Assembly: GCA_016706565.1 (NCBI GenBank)
Contig: JADJJI010000005.1
Coordinates: 186,001 to 250,000 of the forward strand
From: Piscinibacter sp.
GTDB lineage: Bacteria > Pseudomonadota > Gammaproteobacteria > Burkholderiales > Burkholderiaceae_C
Length of the DNA stretch: 64,000 nt
Reading direction: 5' to 3'
Positions within the stretch are counted from its first letter, which is position 1. Each line of letters opens with the position of its first letter. The notes below the pieces were generated by a model that saw only the letters and a list, made by a program, of their open reading frames with translations, was not told where the DNA came from and made no database searches. The position numbers and the translations under genes were made by a program. Below, one piece after another: positions 39,565 through 47,774 of this stretch.

Positions 39565-40394
39565 GCGCCGGCGCACACGCTCCCGAATCTGCGATGGACA
39601 TGCCGATGGCCGATCTACATGCCGCCGGCGCCCCGGCGGCGCTCGGCCTGGCCGATCCGGCCATGGCGCAGGCGCAGCTCGAGCGCGTGATCACCGACCT
39701 CGGGCGCGTGTACCGCGAGCGCAACGACGCGCTGCGCGCATTGGCACGTGCGCACCACGAAGCGCTGTTGCGGCTGTCCATCGCGGCGGAGTTCCGCGAC
39801 GACGACACCGGCGTGCACATCGTGCGCATGGGCTTCCTCGCCGAGGCGCTCGCCCTGGCTCTGGGCCAGAACGCGGCATGGTCGAAGCTGCTGCGCATGG
39901 CTGCGCCGATGCACGACATCGGCAAGATCGGCGTGCCCGACAACGTGCTCAAGAAGCCCGGCCCGCTGACGCGCGAGGAGCGCGAGGTGATGAACCGGCA
40001 CGCGCAGATGGGCGCCGACATCCTGGGCGCTTCGGAGGTGCCGCTGTTCAAGCTGGCCAGCGAGGTGGCGCTGTCGCACCACGAGCGCTTCGACGGCAGC
40101 GGCTATCCGCGCGGCCTGGCGGGCGCGGCCATCCCGCTGTCCGGGCGCATCGTCGCTGCGGTGGACTACTTCGACGCGTTGACGATGGACCGCTGCTACC
40201 GGCCCGCGATCCAGGACAAGCAGGCGCTCGAAATGATGGCCGGCGAACGCGGTCGCCTCTTCGACCCGGTGGTGGTCGACATCTTCCTCGATCGCGCAGA
40301 CGACATGGTCGCGCTGCGCGATCGCATCAACAGCCATCGCCCCCAGTTCTCGGCCCTGCTCGACGACGAGCCCCTGGGCGCGGCGGTGACTTGA
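39561..40394 (+). CDS. HD-GYP domain protein, predicted cyclic-di-GMP phosphodiesterase
   Basis: A 277-residue protein with a coiled-coil head (about 45-75) and a complete HD-GYP domain. The metal site is MHDIGKIGVPD, with further ligands in NRHAQMGADIL and the doubled His of SHHERFDGSGYPRGL, which holds the GYP. RIVAAVDYFDALTMDR completes the family pattern. It lacks its own receiver domain, but the lone receiver gene just upstream overlaps it by 4 nt, so together they look like a split RpfG. The predicted action is cleavage of c-di-GMP. Start GTG 39561. Confidence 0.93.
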   Translation: MSAGAHAPESAMDMPMADLHAAGAPAALGLADPAMAQAQLERVITDLGRVYRERNDALRALARAHHEALLRLSIAAEFRDDDTGVHIVRMGFLAEALALALGQNAAWSKLLRMAAPMHDIGKIGVPDNVLKKPGPLTREEREVMNRHAQMGADILGASEVPLFKLASEVALSHHERFDGSGYPRGLAGAAIPLSGRIVAAVDYFDALTMDRCYRPAIQDKQALEMMAGERGRLFDPVVVDIFLDRADDMVALRDRINSHRPQFSALLDDEPLGAAVT

Positions 40395-40423
40395 ATGAAG
40401 CCCGTCCCTGCGGAGCCCATGAC

Positions 40424-43012
40424 ATGAACTACTCCCTCATCCGCACGCCCCTGGCCGCTCTGTGGCCCAGCCGGCTGCGGCACCAGATGCTGGTGCTGCT
40501 CGTCGCCGTGATGCTGGTGGCAATGTGCGCGCTCTACGCGGTGTCCAGCCAGCGCGCGGCGGACGCCGCCTTCCAGACTTCGTCGCAATGGGCCGGCGCG
40601 CTGGCGCGCACGGCTGCCGGCGCAGCCGCCCCCTTGCTGGTGAAGGCCGACGATTCGGGGCTCGAAAAGTCGCTGCGCGACATCGCCCGCCTGCCGGGTG
40701 TGCTGCGCATCGACGTGCGCGACAGCGGTGGCGTGGCCCTGTTGAGCCTGCGCGCGCTGGCCGACGGCAGCATCATCGCGCGCAACCTGCCGCCCGACAT
40801 GCCGCAGCCGCCAGCCGGTGCCCATGGCAGCGTGCACGCCGTGCAGGTGGCCGGCATCGATGCGCTGCAGGTCTGGGCGCCGGTGGATCCGATCATGCCC
40901 CTGGGCCACATCGGTGTGCTGTTCAGCCAGCACGGCGAGCGCGAGCAGCTCATGAAGATGCAGCGGGAACTGGTTGGCGCGATCGCGCTGGTGGGGTTGC
41001 TCACCATTGCTGCGGTGTACACCTTCCTGATGCGCTCGCTGGCGCCTCTGCAGCGCGTGGTGCGCTTCTCGCGCAGCCTGGGCGATCAGGTGGGCCTCAC
41101 GCTGCAGCAGCAGGGCAACAGCCGCGAGGTGGCCGAACTCACCGAGGCGCTGAATCACGCCTCGCTGACGCTGCAGCAGCAGCTCGTGTCGATCCGCGAC
41201 AACGAGGCGCGTGTGCATTCGCTGCTCGACGCGACGCCCGACGCCATTCTCGGCCTGGATGCGCAGGCGTGCATCGTCATGCTCAACCCGGCCGCCAGCA
41301 GCATTTTCGGTGTCGAGCCCGAGCAGGTGGTGGGCCAGCCGCTCGCGAGCCTGCTGCCCGCGCTGCCCCTCGACGAGATCGATCGCATCACCCGCGAGGG
41401 CATGCTGATCCGCGCCAGCCGCATGGCACGGCTCGACTCGAGCGCGCTGCGCCGCGACGGCACTGAGTTCCCGGTCGAGGTGGCGATCTCGCGCGTCGAG
41501 GACGAGCACGGTACGCGCTACACCTGCGTCGTGCGCGACGTCACCGACCAGCGCTGGGTCGATTCGATGCTGCGCCTGTACAACCGAGCGCTCGAGTGCG
41601 CCACCAACGGCGTGGTCATCAGCGACGTGCGCGTGCCGGGACAGCCGATCTTCTATGCCAACCCGGCCTTCGAGAAGATCACCGGCTACAGCGCTTCCGA
41701 CGCCATCGGACGCAATTGCGCCTTCCTGCAGGGCGAGGACCGCGAGCAGCCGGAGATCGCCGCGCTGCGCGAAGCGGTGCGACAGGGCCAGCCCGCCACC
41801 GTGGTGCTGCGCAACTACCGCAAGGACGGCACGCTGTTCTTCAACGAGCTGTCCATTGCGCCGGTGGCTGCCCCGGACGGCGAGGTCACGCACTATGTCG
41901 GCGTGCAGTCCGACGTGACCGAGCGCGAACGTGCCCGCTTCGCACTGGCCGAACGCAGCGCGCGCCTGAACGCGGTATTCGACCTCAGCCCCGACGGCTT
42001 CGTCGTGTTCGACCGCGAGGGCCAGATGGTCTACTGCAACCAGGCCTTCGTGCAGATGACCGGATGGGACGCGAGCCAGGGCTGCGACATCGTCGGCTTC
42101 GACCGCCAGTTCGTCGCGCTGTGCAACCCCGCGCAGGCCTATGTGCCGGTGGCCGCGTCGGTGGGCGTGGCCGGCACGCATGCCGACACGCTGGAGCTGC
42201 TGCGCCCCGAGCGGCGCACGCTGGCGCGGCTGGCGCGCCTGAACCTGGGCGGCCACGGCGAGTCGATCCTGTACTTCCGCGACGTCACGCACGAGACGGA
42301 AGTCGACCGCATGAAGAGCGAGTTCCTGACCACCGCCGCGCACGAGCTGCGTACGCCGATGGCCAGCATCTTCGGCTTCGCCGAGCTCATGCTCAAGCGC
42401 CCGGTGCCGCCGGACCGCCAGCGCGACGTGATGGAGACCATCCACCGCCAGGCCTCGCTGCTGATCAACATGGTCAACGAGCTGCTCGACCTGGCGCGCA
42501 TCGAGGCGCGCCAGGGCAAGGACTTCCGCATCACCGAGCATGCGCTCGGCCCACTGATCGACGAGACCGTCGGCGCGCTGATGATCCACGGCGACCCGCG
42601 CAAGGTCGAGGTGCGTGCGGAGCATGGCGATGCACGCCTGATGGTCGACCACGACAAGACGCGGCAGGCCATCACCAACGTGCTGTCCAACGCCTACAAG
42701 TACTCGCCGGGCGGCGGCTCGATTCGGCTGCACACGCAACTGCGCGAGGTCGACGGGCAGCAACAGGTGGGGGTGTCGGTCACCGACTCGGGCATCGGCA
42801 TGACGCCCGCGCAGAAGGCGCGCCTGTTCGAGCGCTTCTACCGTGCCGACCCGTCCGGCAATATCCCCGGCACCGGCCTGGGCATGTGCCTGGTGGAGGA
42901 GATCATGGAACTGCAAGGCGGGCAGATCGAGGTCGACAGCGAGCCGGGCATCGGCACCCGCGTCACCTTGTGGTTCCCGGTCGTGGCGCAGCCTGCCGCC
43001 GTGCCGGCCTGA
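40424..43012 (+). CDS. Membrane histidine kinase with LOV (blue-light flavin) domain
   Basis: Sensor kinase of 862 residues. Membrane helices at about 21-41 and 184-202 enclose a periplasmic domain; a HAMP-like linker follows. PAS 1 is at about 262-376. Residues about 385-500 form a LOV domain: GRNCAFLQG at 429-437 with photo-adduct Cys432, plus FMN contacts Asn464, Asn474 and Gln495 in NYRKDG, FNELS and GVQSD. The usual Arg after the Cys is Ala433. PAS 3 is at about 512-620. The kinase core is intact: His640 in AAHELRTPM, N box NVLSNAYKYS, DSGIGM and GTGLGM. GGAG lies 8 nt before the ATG. It likely controls the receiver/HD-GYP pair upstream. Confidence 0.9.
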   Translation: MNYSLIRTPLAALWPSRLRHQMLVLLVAVMLVAMCALYAVSSQRAADAAFQTSSQWAGALARTAAGAAAPLLVKADDSGLEKSLRDIARLPGVLRIDVRDSGGVALLSLRALADGSIIARNLPPDMPQPPAGAHGSVHAVQVAGIDALQVWAPVDPIMPLGHIGVLFSQHGEREQLMKMQRELVGAIALVGLLTIAAVYTFLMRSLAPLQRVVRFSRSLGDQVGLTLQQQGNSREVAELTEALNHASLTLQQQLVSIRDNEARVHSLLDATPDAILGLDAQACIVMLNPAASSIFGVEPEQVVGQPLASLLPALPLDEIDRITREGMLIRASRMARLDSSALRRDGTEFPVEVAISRVEDEHGTRYTCVVRDVTDQRWVDSMLRLYNRALECATNGVVISDVRVPGQPIFYANPAFEKITGYSASDAIGRNCAFLQGEDREQPEIAALREAVRQGQPATVVLRNYRKDGTLFFNELSIAPVAAPDGEVTHYVGVQSDVTERERARFALAERSARLNAVFDLSPDGFVVFDREGQMVYCNQAFVQMTGWDASQGCDIVGFDRQFVALCNPAQAYVPVAASVGVAGTHADTLELLRPERRTLARLARLNLGGHGESILYFRDVTHETEVDRMKSEFLTTAAHELRTPMASIFGFAELMLKRPVPPDRQRDVMETIHRQASLLINMVNELLDLARIEARQGKDFRITEHALGPLIDETVGALMIHGDPRKVEVRAEHGDARLMVDHDKTRQAITNVLSNAYKYSPGGGSIRLHTQLREVDGQQQVGVSVTDSGIGMTPAQKARLFERFYRADPSGNIPGTGLGMCLVEEIMELQGGQIEVDSEPGIGTRVTLWFPVVAQPAAVPA

Positions 43013-43090
43013 TGCCATAATTTCGCATCGCATCTTTGCGGAGTTCGACTTGGACGTCCCCCCTTCTCGGTGACCGTCCGCTCCAAGCAG

Positions 43091-43111
43091 GCCCGGCGCT
43101 GACCGCCGGGC
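43091..43111 (+). other. 8-bp hairpin in the corA leader
   Basis: GCCCGGCG / CGCCGGGC with loop CTGAC, 94 nt before the corA ATG. No T-run follows. The 192 nt between the kinase and corA are otherwise gene-free. It may end the upstream transcript or belong to a corA 5' leader; no known riboswitch class was recognised. Confidence 0.4.
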
Positions 43112-43204
43112 CGAAATCCGGGGCGAGGCGGTCGCGAGCTCACCGTTGACGCTTCACCCAGGCCCCGGCTGCGCGACACGCGCGGCCGCCACGCTGGAGC
43201 CCCC

Positions 43205-44167
43205 ATGCTGAATGTCTTCACGCTGGCCAACGGCCGGCTGTTCCAGGAAGAGATCGAGAGCCTCGACGCGCTGGCGCATGTCAAGCCGGTGTGGGTCGAC
43301 CTCGACGCGCCCACGCCCGAGGAGAAGGGCTGGATCGCGCAGCATTTCGGCCTGACGATCCCGCAGGACGCCGTCGACGACGACCTCGAGGAGTCGGCCC
43401 GCTTCTACGAGGAAGACAACGGCGAGCTGCACATCCGCTCCGACTTCCTGATCGACGACGACCAGCAGGCGCGCAACGTGCGCGTCGCTTTCATTCTCTA
43501 CAAGAACGTGCTGTTCTCGGTCCACGGCGAAGACCTGCCAGTGTTTCGCCTGCTTCGCCTGCGCGCGCGGCGCATCCCGGCACTCATCGAAGACGCCAAG
43601 GACGTGCTGCTCAAGCTCTACGACGCCGATGCCGAGTACAGCGCCGACGCGCTGGAAGGCATCTACGACAGCCTGGAGGCGGTGAGCGCGCGTGTGCTCA
43701 AGGAGAACGTCAACGACCAGGCCGCCGGCGAGGCGCTGGCCGCCATCGCCAAGGAAGAAGACTTGAACGGCCGCATCCGCCGCAACGTGATGGACACGCG
43801 CCGCGCGGTCAGCTTCATGATGCGCAGCCGCTTGCTCAATGCCGAGCAGTTCGAGGAGGCGCGGCAGATCCTGCGCGACATCGACTCGCTCGACTCGCAC
43901 ACGACCTTCCTGTTCGACAAGATCAACTTCCTGATGAACGCCACGGTCGGCTTCATCAACATCAACCAGAACAAGATCATCAAGATCTTCTCGGTGGCCA
44001 GCGTGGCGCTGCTGCCGCCGACGCTGATCGCCAGCATCTACGGCATGAACTTCAAGGCCATGCCCGAGCTCGACTGGGCGCTGGGCTACCCCTACGCGAT
44101 CGGCCTGATGGTGGCCTCGGTGGCGGCGCCGTTCATCTACTTCCGGCGCAAGGGCTGGCTGCGCTGA
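43205..44167 (+). CDS. corA: Magnesium/cobalt transporter CorA
   Basis: Inner-membrane divalent-cation channel of 320 residues, acting as a pentamer. The long cytosolic domain (about 1-255) contains the stalk helix region NRRAVSFMMRSRLL-like (RRAVSFMM). Two C-terminal membrane helices follow, with the selectivity loop YGMNFKAMPELDW between them. Its stop is 9 nt from the convergent SnoaL-like gene. A GC hairpin lies in its leader. Mg uptake is the family role. Confidence 0.96.
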   Translation: MLNVFTLANGRLFQEEIESLDALAHVKPVWVDLDAPTPEEKGWIAQHFGLTIPQDAVDDDLEESARFYEEDNGELHIRSDFLIDDDQQARNVRVAFILYKNVLFSVHGEDLPVFRLLRLRARRIPALIEDAKDVLLKLYDADAEYSADALEGIYDSLEAVSARVLKENVNDQAAGEALAAIAKEEDLNGRIRRNVMDTRRAVSFMMRSRLLNAEQFEEARQILRDIDSLDSHTTFLFDKINFLMNATVGFININQNKIIKIFSVASVALLPPTLIASIYGMNFKAMPELDWALGYPYAIGLMVASVAAPFIYFRRKGWLR

Positions 44168-44176
44168 ACGAGCCTG

Positions 44177-44617
44177 TCAGCTGTTGGCGCGGCGCTTCAG
44201 GAAGCGCATGAAGGCGCCGATGCCCGGCAGCTTCTCGTAGAGCTCCTCGGCGGCGTCCCAGTAGTCGCGGTGCAGCGCCACGCGACCCTGCGCGTCGAAG
44301 CGCAGGTGCGAGCCGCCATGCACGATCTGCTCATCGCGCGAGAAGCGCCTGAAACGGAACAGGAAGTCCCAGGTCAGGAAGCACTGGTCGCCCTCGGCCA
44401 CGATGTCGCGCACGACGAAGCGCGGCGAGTCCAGCGCGACGAACATGTGCGCGAACACCCGCTCGATGGCCGGCACGCCACGCACGTCGTTGAACGGGTC
44501 CTTGAAGCGTGCATCGCTGGCGTAGAACTCGCCCAGGCGCGACACGTCGGCTGGCGTGATCGACTCGAACATCGCCACCACGCGCGCCACCCGCGCATCC
44601 GCATGCCGCGCACTCAT
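44177..44617 (-). CDS. SnoaL-like / NTF2-fold protein
   Basis: A 146-residue alpha+beta cone protein of the NTF2 superfamily (VVAMFESITPADVSRLGEFY; ARFKDPFNDVRG; AHRDYWDAAEELYEKLP-like tail read as LHRDYWDAAEELYEK). Such proteins are small-ligand binders or enzymes without a common reaction. It is the last gene of the lipid operon and overlaps the SDR gene by ATGA. In the related chrR/rpoE-linked operons of other bacteria a SnoaL-like gene is also found beside the SDR. Confidence 0.85.
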   Translation of the reverse strand: MSARHADARVARVVAMFESITPADVSRLGEFYASDARFKDPFNDVRGVPAIERVFAHMFVALDSPRFVVRDIVAEGDQCFLTWDFLFRFRRFSRDEQIVHGGSHLRFDAQGRVALHRDYWDAAEELYEKLPGIGAFMRFLKRRANS

Positions 44618-45387
44618 AGCCCGGTGGCGCGGCGGATCGCCTTGAAGTACAGCGCGTCGCCGAGGTGGCTGAGCGCCTTCAGCCACAAGGTGAAGCGCTT
44701 CGGAAAGTGGATCTCGAACTGGCCGGCCTCCCAGCCCTGCACGATTTCCGCGGCCGCCTGAGCGGGGCTGATCAACGCCGGCATGGCGAATTCGTTCTGC
44801 GAGGTCAGCGGCGTCTCGACGAAGCCCGGGTTGACCACCGACACGCCCAGCCCCTGCGGCTGCAGGTCGAGATAGAGCGTTTGCGCCAGGTTGATCAGCG
44901 CCGCTTTCGTCGGCCCGTAGGCCAGCGAGTTGGGCAGGCCGCGGTAGCCGGCCACGCTGGCCAGCAGGCTGATGTGCCCGGCCTTTTGCCGCAGCAGCGC
45001 CGGCAGCACGGCGTCGAGCATGTGCAGCGCGCCGGCGTAGTTGACCTGCTGGTGGCGCAGCATCTCGTCGAGGTCGAACTGCGTGGCGCGCATCGCCTTG
45101 TAGTGGCCGGCGCAGTACACCGCCATGTCGATGCGGCCGCAGCGCTCGATCACCTGCTGCCCCGCGGCATGCATCGCCGCGCGGTCGGTCACGTCCAATG
45201 GCAGCGCGATGCTGCCCGGATGCTGCTGAGCGAAGGCCTCGATGGTCGCGGCGCTGCGCGCCGACACCACCACGGTCGCGCCCCGCGCATGCAGCAGCTC
45301 GGCGGTGGCGCGGCCGATGCCGGTGGATGCGCCGACCAGCCAGACCACCTGGCCTTGCCAGTTCGGGATGCGGGGATTCAGGGCCAT
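44614..45387 (-). CDS. Short-chain dehydrogenase/reductase
   Basis: NAD(P)-dependent oxidoreductase of 257 residues. Cofactor motif VGASTGIGRATAEL (residues 18-31), active-site Tyr and Lys in AYGPTKAAL, Ser in LLASVAGYRG, and Asn in VNYAGALHML. The C-terminal part (HFPKRFTLWLKALSHL) is hydrophobic and may touch membranes. It is in the lipid operon, 10 nt after the DUF3833 gene. Likely acts on a fatty acyl or related lipid group; the exact reaction is unknown. Confidence 0.9.
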   Translation of the reverse strand: MALNPRIPNWQGQVVWLVGASTGIGRATAELLHARGATVVVSARSAATIEAFAQQHPGSIALPLDVTDRAAMHAAGQQVIERCGRIDMAVYCAGHYKAMRATQFDLDEMLRHQQVNYAGALHMLDAVLPALLRQKAGHISLLASVAGYRGLPNSLAYGPTKAALINLAQTLYLDLQPQGLGVSVVNPGFVETPLTSQNEFAMPALISPAQAAAEIVQGWEAGQFEIHFPKRFTLWLKALSHLGDALYFKAIRRATGL

Positions 45388-45397
45388 GCGGGCGACC

Positions 45398-45934
45398 TCA
45401 AGGATTCTTCGTGAAGGCCAGCGTGACCTCGCCGAGGCGGATGCCGAACTTGCTCATCACGGCCTTGTTGAGCATGACGCGCTCGTCGACCAGGTACATC
45501 CAGTCGTCGAACTGCACCTCGTAGACCGAGCCGTCGACCGGCAGGCGCAGCGTGTAGGCCCACCGGAACGCGTTGCCCGAGGCCTGGCCTTGCGCCGTGC
45601 CGACGACGTCGTCGGCGGTGCCGGTGTAGCGGCCGTCAGGCAATTTTTTCAGGCGCCAGACGCGGCGCTCCTTCTTGCCGTCGCTGTAGGTGAAGTCTTC
45701 GTCGAGCACGCCGTCGTCACCGGTCCAGCTGCACTTCATCAGCACGGTGAACCGGCGCACCACCTTGCCGCCGCGGTCGGTGAAGATGCCGTGCGCGACC
45801 AGCTCGCCGTTGAAGTACTTCTCCAGCGCGAGCACCGGCTTCTCGGCGGCGTAATCGGTCGGCACGGGCGCAGAGGCGCAGCCCAGGGCGAGCGTGCCGG
45901 CGGCCAGCGCGGCAAGGAGGGAACGTCGGTTCAT
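45398..45934 (-). CDS. DUF3833 family lipoprotein
   Basis: A 178-residue lipoprotein. The signal ends LALGC (Cys19). The rest matches the DUF3833 family: LEKYFNGELVAHGIF, then RWAYTLRLPVDGSVYEV and FDDWMYLVDERVM. Families of this kind recur in operons with CFA-like synthases, SDRs and chalcone-isomerase-like proteins. No reaction is known. Its start overlaps the stop of the MFS gene (ATGA). Confidence 0.88.
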   Translation of the reverse strand: MNRRSLLAALAAGTLALGCASAPVPTDYAAEKPVLALEKYFNGELVAHGIFTDRGGKVVRRFTVLMKCSWTGDDGVLDEDFTYSDGKKERRVWRLKKLPDGRYTGTADDVVGTAQGQASGNAFRWAYTLRLPVDGSVYEVQFDDWMYLVDERVMLNKAVMSKFGIRLGEVTLAFTKNP

Positions 45935-47221
45935 GCGAGTCTTTCCGCGGGGCGGATCCAGGTCAGGTACAACAAGGCCACGGCGGCGAGCTTGAGCAGG
46001 CATGGCAGCACGCAGTAGGCGAGCGTGAGTGCGGTCAGCGCATGGTCACCGCGGCCGCCCGGCGCGTAGCCGAACCACTGCAGCGCCGGCAAGGCCAGGC
46101 CGGCGGCCAGCGCGAGGTTGAGCTTGGTGGCGAAGTTCCACCAGCCGAAGTACGCGCCCTCGCCGCGACCCGCGTGCCCGGCGCGCTGGATCACGCCGGC
46201 GAGCATGGCGCCGGGCAGCGTGAGGTCGGCGCCGAGCGCGATGCCGCTGAGCACGCACACCACGGTGTAGGCGGCCACGTCGCCGCTGCCGAGCAGCGCG
46301 GCCCAGGCGAACACCGCGATGGCCAGCAGCATGCCCGCCAGCCAGCAGCGCGCCAGGCCGAAGCGCGACACCGCGCGCACCCACAGCGGAATCGACAGCG
46401 CGCCGGCCGCGAAGTAGCTGGCCAGGAACAGTGGCTCGAAGGCTGGCGCCTCGAGCCGGTCGCGGATGAAGAACAACACCAGCGTGGCGGGCACCGCACT
46501 GGCGATGCCGTTGACGAGGTAGATGGCCAGCAGCCGGCGGAAGTCGGGCGTGGCCAGCGGCATCGTCATCGGCACCGGTTGCGCATTCCGCTGCGGCCGC
46601 ATCCGGGCGCGGTGCGCGCCACAGCCAGGCCACGCCGGCCAGCAACAGCGCCGCGAACACCAGCGTGCTCGCGCCCAGACCGGCCACCGAAGGCAACACG
46701 CTGGCCATCAGCACGCCGACCAGCGCCAGGCCTTCGCGCCAGGCGACGATGCGGGCACGCTGCGGCTCGTCGCCGCCCAGGCGCGCGCCCCAGGCCTGGT
46801 GGATCACGCTGACGATGCTGTAACCGAGGTAGGTGATGGCCAGCAGTGCCGCGCCCCAGGCCAGCAGCGCGGCCGTGCCCTGCACGGCGGGGAAGAACAA
46901 TCCGCGAAAGCCCAACGCCAGCAGCACGGCCGCGCCGGCGGCTGCCGCCCAGGCGCTTCGCGCCGAGCGGGCGAACAAGCGATCGGCCCAGCGGCCGATC
47001 AGCGGGTCGGCCACGGCATCGAACAGCCGCGCACCCAGCAGTACCGCGCCCAGCCAGGCCAGCGGCACGCCGAATTCGCTGGCGTAGTGGTTGGGCAGCA
47101 CCACGTAGAGCGGCAATGCGACGAAGGCCAATGGCAGGCCGAGCGCGCCGTACGACAGGCCCGCCATCACGCGTGTGGCGCTGGCTTCGCGGGGCGCCAC
47201 GGGGCAGGCTGCGGCACTCAT
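45931..47221 (-). pseudogene. MFS / sugar-cation-symporter-like transporter, frameshifted
   Basis: Twelve-helix transporter split over two frames. From ATG 47221 the first frame gives helices 1-6 (GALGLPLAFVALPLYVVLPN; LLGARLFDAVADPLIGRWADR) up to WLWRAPRPDAA. Around 46570-46610 the frame breaks, and the +1 frame continues with PDFRRLLAIYLVNGIASAVP and six more helices to the stop at 45931. Removing one base (or adding two) would restore one protein of about 430 residues. It may be an assembly indel, since all the flanking operon genes look intact. Start overlaps the stop of the chalcone-isomerase-like gene (ATGA). It resembles the MelB-type GPH group; substrate unknown. Confidence 0.82.
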
Positions 47222-47769
47222 GGCCGCGGCAGCGCAGTGCCCAGCAGCGACTGGCGCAGCTTGGGCTCCGAGGTCTGCGGCGAGAGCCAGATGCCGAAGA
47301 ATCTTCGGGTGAAGTCGGCGTCTCGCAGTTCGCTGCGCAGCGTGCCGTTGTGGAAGAAGCGCACGCCTTCGTCGGGGCGCTGCACGCCGGTGATGCGGTC
47401 GCCCTTGACGACATCGGGGAAGGCCCGCTTCATCTCGGCGAGCCAGCGCCCGGCCTGCGTCTCGCTGATGCCGCCGGCGCGCTTCATTTCCTCGAGGCTG
47501 CGCTCGGCGATGAGCCGGCCGTACAGGGTGCGTGCGTACTGCAGTTCGAGCGCCAGTGCGTGGCGGTCGAAGCGGTCGGCGCTGAAGCCCTCGTCGATCC
47601 ACAGCCGCGCGTCGTAGATGTGCAGGCCGAGGAAGCTCAGGCGGCCGTTGCCGAGCAACTGCGCGCCCGGCAGCTCGGCCACCACCTCGGGCGGCGCGGC
47701 GATGTTCGCCCGTGCCGCAAGCGGCGCGAGCGCCAGGCCCAGCAGCAGGCCGCGGCGGTGCGTGTCCAT
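47218..47769 (-). CDS. Exported chalcone isomerase-like protein
   Basis: A 183-residue protein with a signal peptide (residues 1-21, ending ARANIA). The body fits the bacterial chalcone-isomerase-like fold (LGNGRLSFLGLHIYDARLW; ALELQYARTLYGRLIAERS; GVRFFHNGTL). The family binds fatty acids or related ligands in other settings, but its bacterial role is unknown. It lies 5 nt after the CFA-like gene in the lipid operon. Confidence 0.88.
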   Translation of the reverse strand: MDTHRRGLLLGLALAPLAARANIAAPPEVVAELPGAQLLGNGRLSFLGLHIYDARLWIDEGFSADRFDRHALALELQYARTLYGRLIAERSLEEMKRAGGISETQAGRWLAEMKRAFPDVVKGDRITGVQRPDEGVRFFHNGTLRSELRDADFTRRFFGIWLSPQTSEPKLRQSLLGTALPRP

Positions 47770-47774
47770 GGAAG

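Noticed and set aside
43013-43204. corA leader as a known riboswitch (yybP-ykoY, M-box or mini-ykkC)
   Set aside because: None of the conserved sequence boxes of these classes could be found.
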